This document shows, piece by piece, positions 6,900 through 9,318 of a stretch of DNA of 9,318 bases; position 1 is the stretch's first letter; each line of letters begins with the position of its first letter. Origin of the DNA: CAYQTO01 sp964420455 (GTDB lineage: Bacteria > Sumerlaeota > Sumerlaeia > SLMS01). The DNA lies in contig CAYQTO010000147.1 in the NCBI GenBank assembly GCA_964420455.1, positions 1-9,318 of the forward strand. The letters run 5' to 3'. The notes below the pieces were generated by a model, which was not told the DNA's origin, did not search any database, and saw nothing but the letters and a program-made list of their open reading frames with translations. The position numbers were made by a program, and so were the translations under genes.

Positions 6900-9318
6900 A
6901 CTCGAGCCAGACGTCGAGGCGGCGAACGGACCGCCGGCGGAGTTCCTCGGCCATCTTTCCTGAGAGAGCCGGCGCCTCGATCGTTTCCCGGCCGTCGACC
7001 AAGATCCGCGTTGGCCGCGCCGCATTCGGTCCGAACGTGTCCCGCCGCTGCTCGTTGTGATAGACGATCAATACGGTCCCAAGGAACGCGGCGGCAAAGG
7101 AATTCGCCGGAACCTCCACGTCGCCCCCGTTCCAGCGCCCTTCCTTTGCACTGGTGGTAAACCAGTCCCCTTGAAGCACCGGGTGGGGCTCGAAGAGGAG
7201 TTCCCCCTCCGCCCAACGGAAGGGCCTCTCGCCCACCGTCAGCAGCGTCCAGATGTGGATGAATTCGGCCGTCGACCCGGAGAGCCTGGCCACGAAGCCC
7301 CGCCCCCGCGCCGCCGGGTCCGGGCACGCCGACGAGGCAATGAACGACGACGTCTCGAGCACGCTCCGGCCGTAGACCGCCGGGTCCAGGAAGGGAATCA
7401 GCGAGTGTTGCGCCTCCGCGAAGAACTCCTCGTGCAGGCCCGTCCGCAACAGCTCGAGCAGGTACTTGTACAGCATGTGCACCCACACCGACTCGTTCTC
7501 GTACCAGCCACGGCTGAATGTGCGCACGCGGCCGATCGTGTGGGGCCATGCGGTCAGGGGCTCGTTCAACTTGAACGTCTGCAACTCCGGATCGAAGAGG
7601 CCGCTCTCGCGCACGGCGTCGTGCAGCCGCCGCGCTTCCTCCGGAGTCTCCACCACCCGCATCAGGTTCACCTGGCCCTCAAGGAAGAGAGGCAGCGGCT
7701 TGTGGCGGAAGGAACGCACCCGAAGGCCCTCCGGAGCCACTTCCTCCACGCTTTCCGGTTCGTTGGAGAAGAACGTGTGCAGCAGACCGGATTCGGCGAC
7801 GCGCGCCTTCCGGATCGCTTGATCGCAGCGCTCCACGATCGCCCGGAGCAACCGCCCCACCTCGTCCCGCGACACGGACCTCAGCCCCGCCTCCGGCTCG
7901 AACCGCGCCCGCCGCCGGTACTCCTCGCGAATGCCGCACGAACGCTCGTAGTCGTACGCCCCCGCCTCGAGATCGCCCAGCACCTCGCCGAGGAGCCGTG
8001 CCATGTCCGCCGGCAGCTCGATCGCCTCGCCGCCCAGGGCTCCCTCGAGCCAGGCCGCCAGTCTCCGCAGCGCCACCACCTCCGGCGTCGCCGAGCCAAA
8101 CTGCCCGGGCAGCCCGTTCAGCGCATCGTCCCACCCGGGCCGCCCCGCCTCCATTTCGATCCCCACACCGGCTGCGTCGAAACTCACGGCCTTGATCGCC
8201 GCCAGGAACACCAGCTTCGCCCCGATGCTCACATTCGGCAACCGGTCGCCATGGACGCCGACATCGCGCACGGCGTCCAGCTGGAGCACCCCCGCCGGCC
8301 GGCGCACCGTCCGCTCGTTCCGGGGTACCACGTACGCGCCCTCGTCCACCCATCCCACGCGTCCGGCCTTCGCCAGCATGCCCGCCACCTGTTCCGGGTA
8401 AATCCCCTCGAACGCTTCGAGCAGGTCGAGCAGGTACGTCCAGTGGTCGATCCAGTAGCCCCCCGCGTGGCCCCAGGCGACCAGGAAGCAGTCGCACTCG
8501 AGCAGCGCATCGCGGAGCCAGGCCTCCCTGTGGCCCGACGGCACCGGAAGGTCCTCGACGTCGACAATGCGCAGCAGCACCCCGGGCGCGAACGGCCGCG
8601 AGGTCACATCGCGAAAGGCGGCCACGGCCCCCTCATTCGTGCCGCCAAGCTTGCGGGCGAGCGCCTCCGGGTCCGGGCTTTGCCACCGGTATCCCGCAAT
8701 CGTCAGCGGGTTGTAGCCGTCCGCCTGGATCAGCTCGCAAAAGAGCGCGATCAACCGGTCGGCGACCTCGGGGTAGAACCAGGCGAAGTGGCGGCGGTTC
8801 TGGAGGATGTCGCGAAAATTGCCCTGCCCCTCGGAATACGGGTGGGGCGGCAACTGGAAGTCGTTGTAGTCGCGCTCCATGTCGCCATGGCGGCGCGTAT
8901 AGACGTGGGAAAGTCCCTCGTGATTGCGGCCGGGGAAAAGGATCGGCTTTCCGCCGCGAAGGAGGTTATCGAGGAAGTTCTGGCGCGCGTAGCCGTCGAA
9001 GGTGTCGTGGGCGGAGACGGTGAAGGCCGGGCGTGTGAGATCGGAGACAAGGGCCCGATTCTCCTCGAGGGTGGCCTCGATCGCGGCGGGTGTCCGAAAC
9101 TCCGCCAGCAGCGCCTCGAGGTGCGCGGGCTTTTCCATGCTGCCGATCACCGAATAGAGGGTCAGCACCGCCCCGGGCTCGAGATCCGCCGACGCCTCCG
9201 CAAACGCACACGGCATGCGATTTTCCCACACCTGCGCCTCGCGATCCACGGTTCCCGATTCGACGGACTTACGGGCAATAATATAGTCCTTGATGTTCTC
9301 GTGAAAACCGAAAACGTA
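6898..9318 (-). CDS. Large GH94-like phosphorylase family protein (5' end beyond the window)
   Basis: The C-terminal 806 residues of a protein that is open at the right window edge; relatives I recall, usually named cellobiose phosphorylase, are about 1,100 residues. Numbering is from the first visible codon. YSEGQGNFRDILQNRR is at 161-176 and IQADGYNPLTI at 197-207. GRPGWDDALNGLPGQFGS (392-409) resembles the GH94 DWNDxLN site, with D398 the probable catalytic acid. RGWYENESVWVHMLYKYLLELL (from 603) and DPAVYGRSVLETSSFIASSA (from 645) belong to the (alpha/alpha)6 barrel. ARLSGSTAEF (677-686) parallels the phosphate-loop TGSAA region of GH94. The frame remains open upstream of the GTG at 9249 with family-like sequence (GFHENIKDY), so that codon is not the start. 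Related families GH149 and GH161 act on beta-1,3-glucans. Reaction and substrate here are unknown: phosphorolysis is inferred, not shown. It is the first gene seen of the operon, 14 bases before the TIM barrel. Confidence 0.8.
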   Translation of the reverse strand, partial: YVFGFHENIKDYIIARKSVESGTVDREAQVWENRMPCAFAEASADLEPGAVLTLYSVIGSMEKPAHLEALLAEFRTPAAIEATLEENRALVSDLTRPAFTVSAHDTFDGYARQNFLDNLLRGGKPILFPGRNHEGLSHVYTRRHGDMERDYNDFQLPPHPYSEGQGNFRDILQNRRHFAWFYPEVADRLIALFCELIQADGYNPLTIAGYRWQSPDPEALARKLGGTNEGAVAAFRDVTSRPFAPGVLLRIVDVEDLPVPSGHREAWLRDALLECDCFLVAWGHAGGYWIDHWTYLLDLLEAFEGIYPEQVAGMLAKAGRVGWVDEGAYVVPRNERTVRRPAGVLQLDAVRDVGVHGDRLPNVSIGAKLVFLAAIKAVSFDAAGVGIEMEAGRPGWDDALNGLPGQFGSATPEVVALRRLAAWLEGALGGEAIELPADMARLLGEVLGDLEAGAYDYERSCGIREEYRRRARFEPEAGLRSVSRDEVGRLLRAIVERCDQAIRKARVAESGLLHTFFSNEPESVEEVAPEGLRVRSFRHKPLPLFLEGQVNLMRVVETPEEARRLHDAVRESGLFDPELQTFKLNEPLTAWPHTIGRVRTFSRGWYENESVWVHMLYKYLLELLRTGLHEEFFAEAQHSLIPFLDPAVYGRSVLETSSFIASSACPDPAARGRGFVARLSGSTAEFIHIWTLLTVGERPFRWAEGELLFEPHPVLQGDWFTTSAKEGRWNGGDVEVPANSFAAAFLGTVLIVYHNEQRRDTFGPNAARPTRILVDGRETIEAPALSGKMAEELRRRSVRRLDVWLE

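Noticed and set aside
4986..7025. A 679-residue form of the Gfo/Idh/MocA protein.
   Set aside because: The added part is an Arg/Pro/Gly-rich shadow of the TIM-barrel and phosphorylase-like genes. The Rossmann motif starts seven residues after the ATG at 6107.
6104..7549. A 481-residue form of the TIM-barrel protein.
   Set aside because: The added part overlaps the conserved C-terminus of the phosphorylase-like gene in another frame. The 259-residue form has the full barrel and its own ribosome site.
1253..8904. The TATA-containing 9-mers as promoter -10 boxes or operators.
   Set aside because: All lie inside conserved coding motifs in the same codon phase, with no matching -35 element noticed and no intergenic space. 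A codon or codon-pair effect is simpler.
1253..8904. Avoidance of AccI-type sites (GTMKAC) as the cause of GTCTAT preference.
   Set aside because: GTCTAC occurs twice (near 4053 and 7373) and GTCGAC, also an AccI site, is present several times, so the site class is not avoided.
6898..9249. Start of the phosphorylase-like gene at the GTG at 9249.
   Set aside because: The frame stays open to the window edge with plausible family sequence, and known relatives are about 300 residues longer, so the gene most likely continues to the right.

Overview
The window is a high-GC (roughly two thirds G+C by eye) bacterial segment. It holds seven genes, all on the minus strand, packed into one run that reads right to left. 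The codon use, the tight gene packing and the mix of families (UxaE-type epimerase, Gfo/Idh/MocA dehydrogenase, xylose-isomerase-like TIM barrel, GH92, a giant GH94-like protein) would fit a polysaccharide-degrading Verrucomicrobiota/Opitutaceae-type or similar heterotroph. That placement is an inference; no rRNA or other marker gene is present.

Layout in transcription order: (1) the 3' 2.4 kb of a very large GH94-like 'cellobiose phosphorylase' type protein (6898-9318, start outside the window); (2) a 259-aa sugar-phosphate isomerase/epimerase TIM barrel (6104-6883); (3) a 373-aa Gfo/Idh/MocA dehydrogenase (4986-6107); (4) a 415-aa UxaE-type tagaturonate epimerase (3742-4989); (5) a 480-aa glucuronate/galacturonate isomerase UxaC (2296-3738); (6) a 279-aa SDR of the fructuronate reductase/D-mannonate oxidoreductase type (1460-2299); (7) the first 482 codons of a divergent GH92 exo-alpha-mannosidase-like enzyme (1-1447, end outside the window). 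Three junctions are 4-base ATGA overlaps. The other three gaps are 3, 12 and 14 bases. No internal space could hold a promoter or terminator, so this looks like one polycistronic transcript whose promoter lies beyond 9318.

The core is a uronate route. UxaC turns glucuronate into fructuronate and galacturonate into tagaturonate, UxaE epimerises tagaturonate to fructuronate, and the SDR reduces fructuronate to mannonate. The usual altronate branch (UxaB/UxaA) is therefore not needed. Mannonate dehydratase (UxuA), KDG kinase/aldolase and a transporter are not in the window. Around this core sit four proteins of unknown substrate: a phosphorylase-like enzyme, a dehydrogenase/TIM-barrel pair and a GH92 that appears to lack a signal peptide. 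The most interesting reading is an intracellular system that takes apart an imported uronate-containing glycan or glycoside, partly by phosphorolysis or by oxidation-assisted cleavage, and feeds the uronate to mannonate. There are no RNA genes, mobile elements, CRISPR arrays or non-coding stretches above 14 bases.
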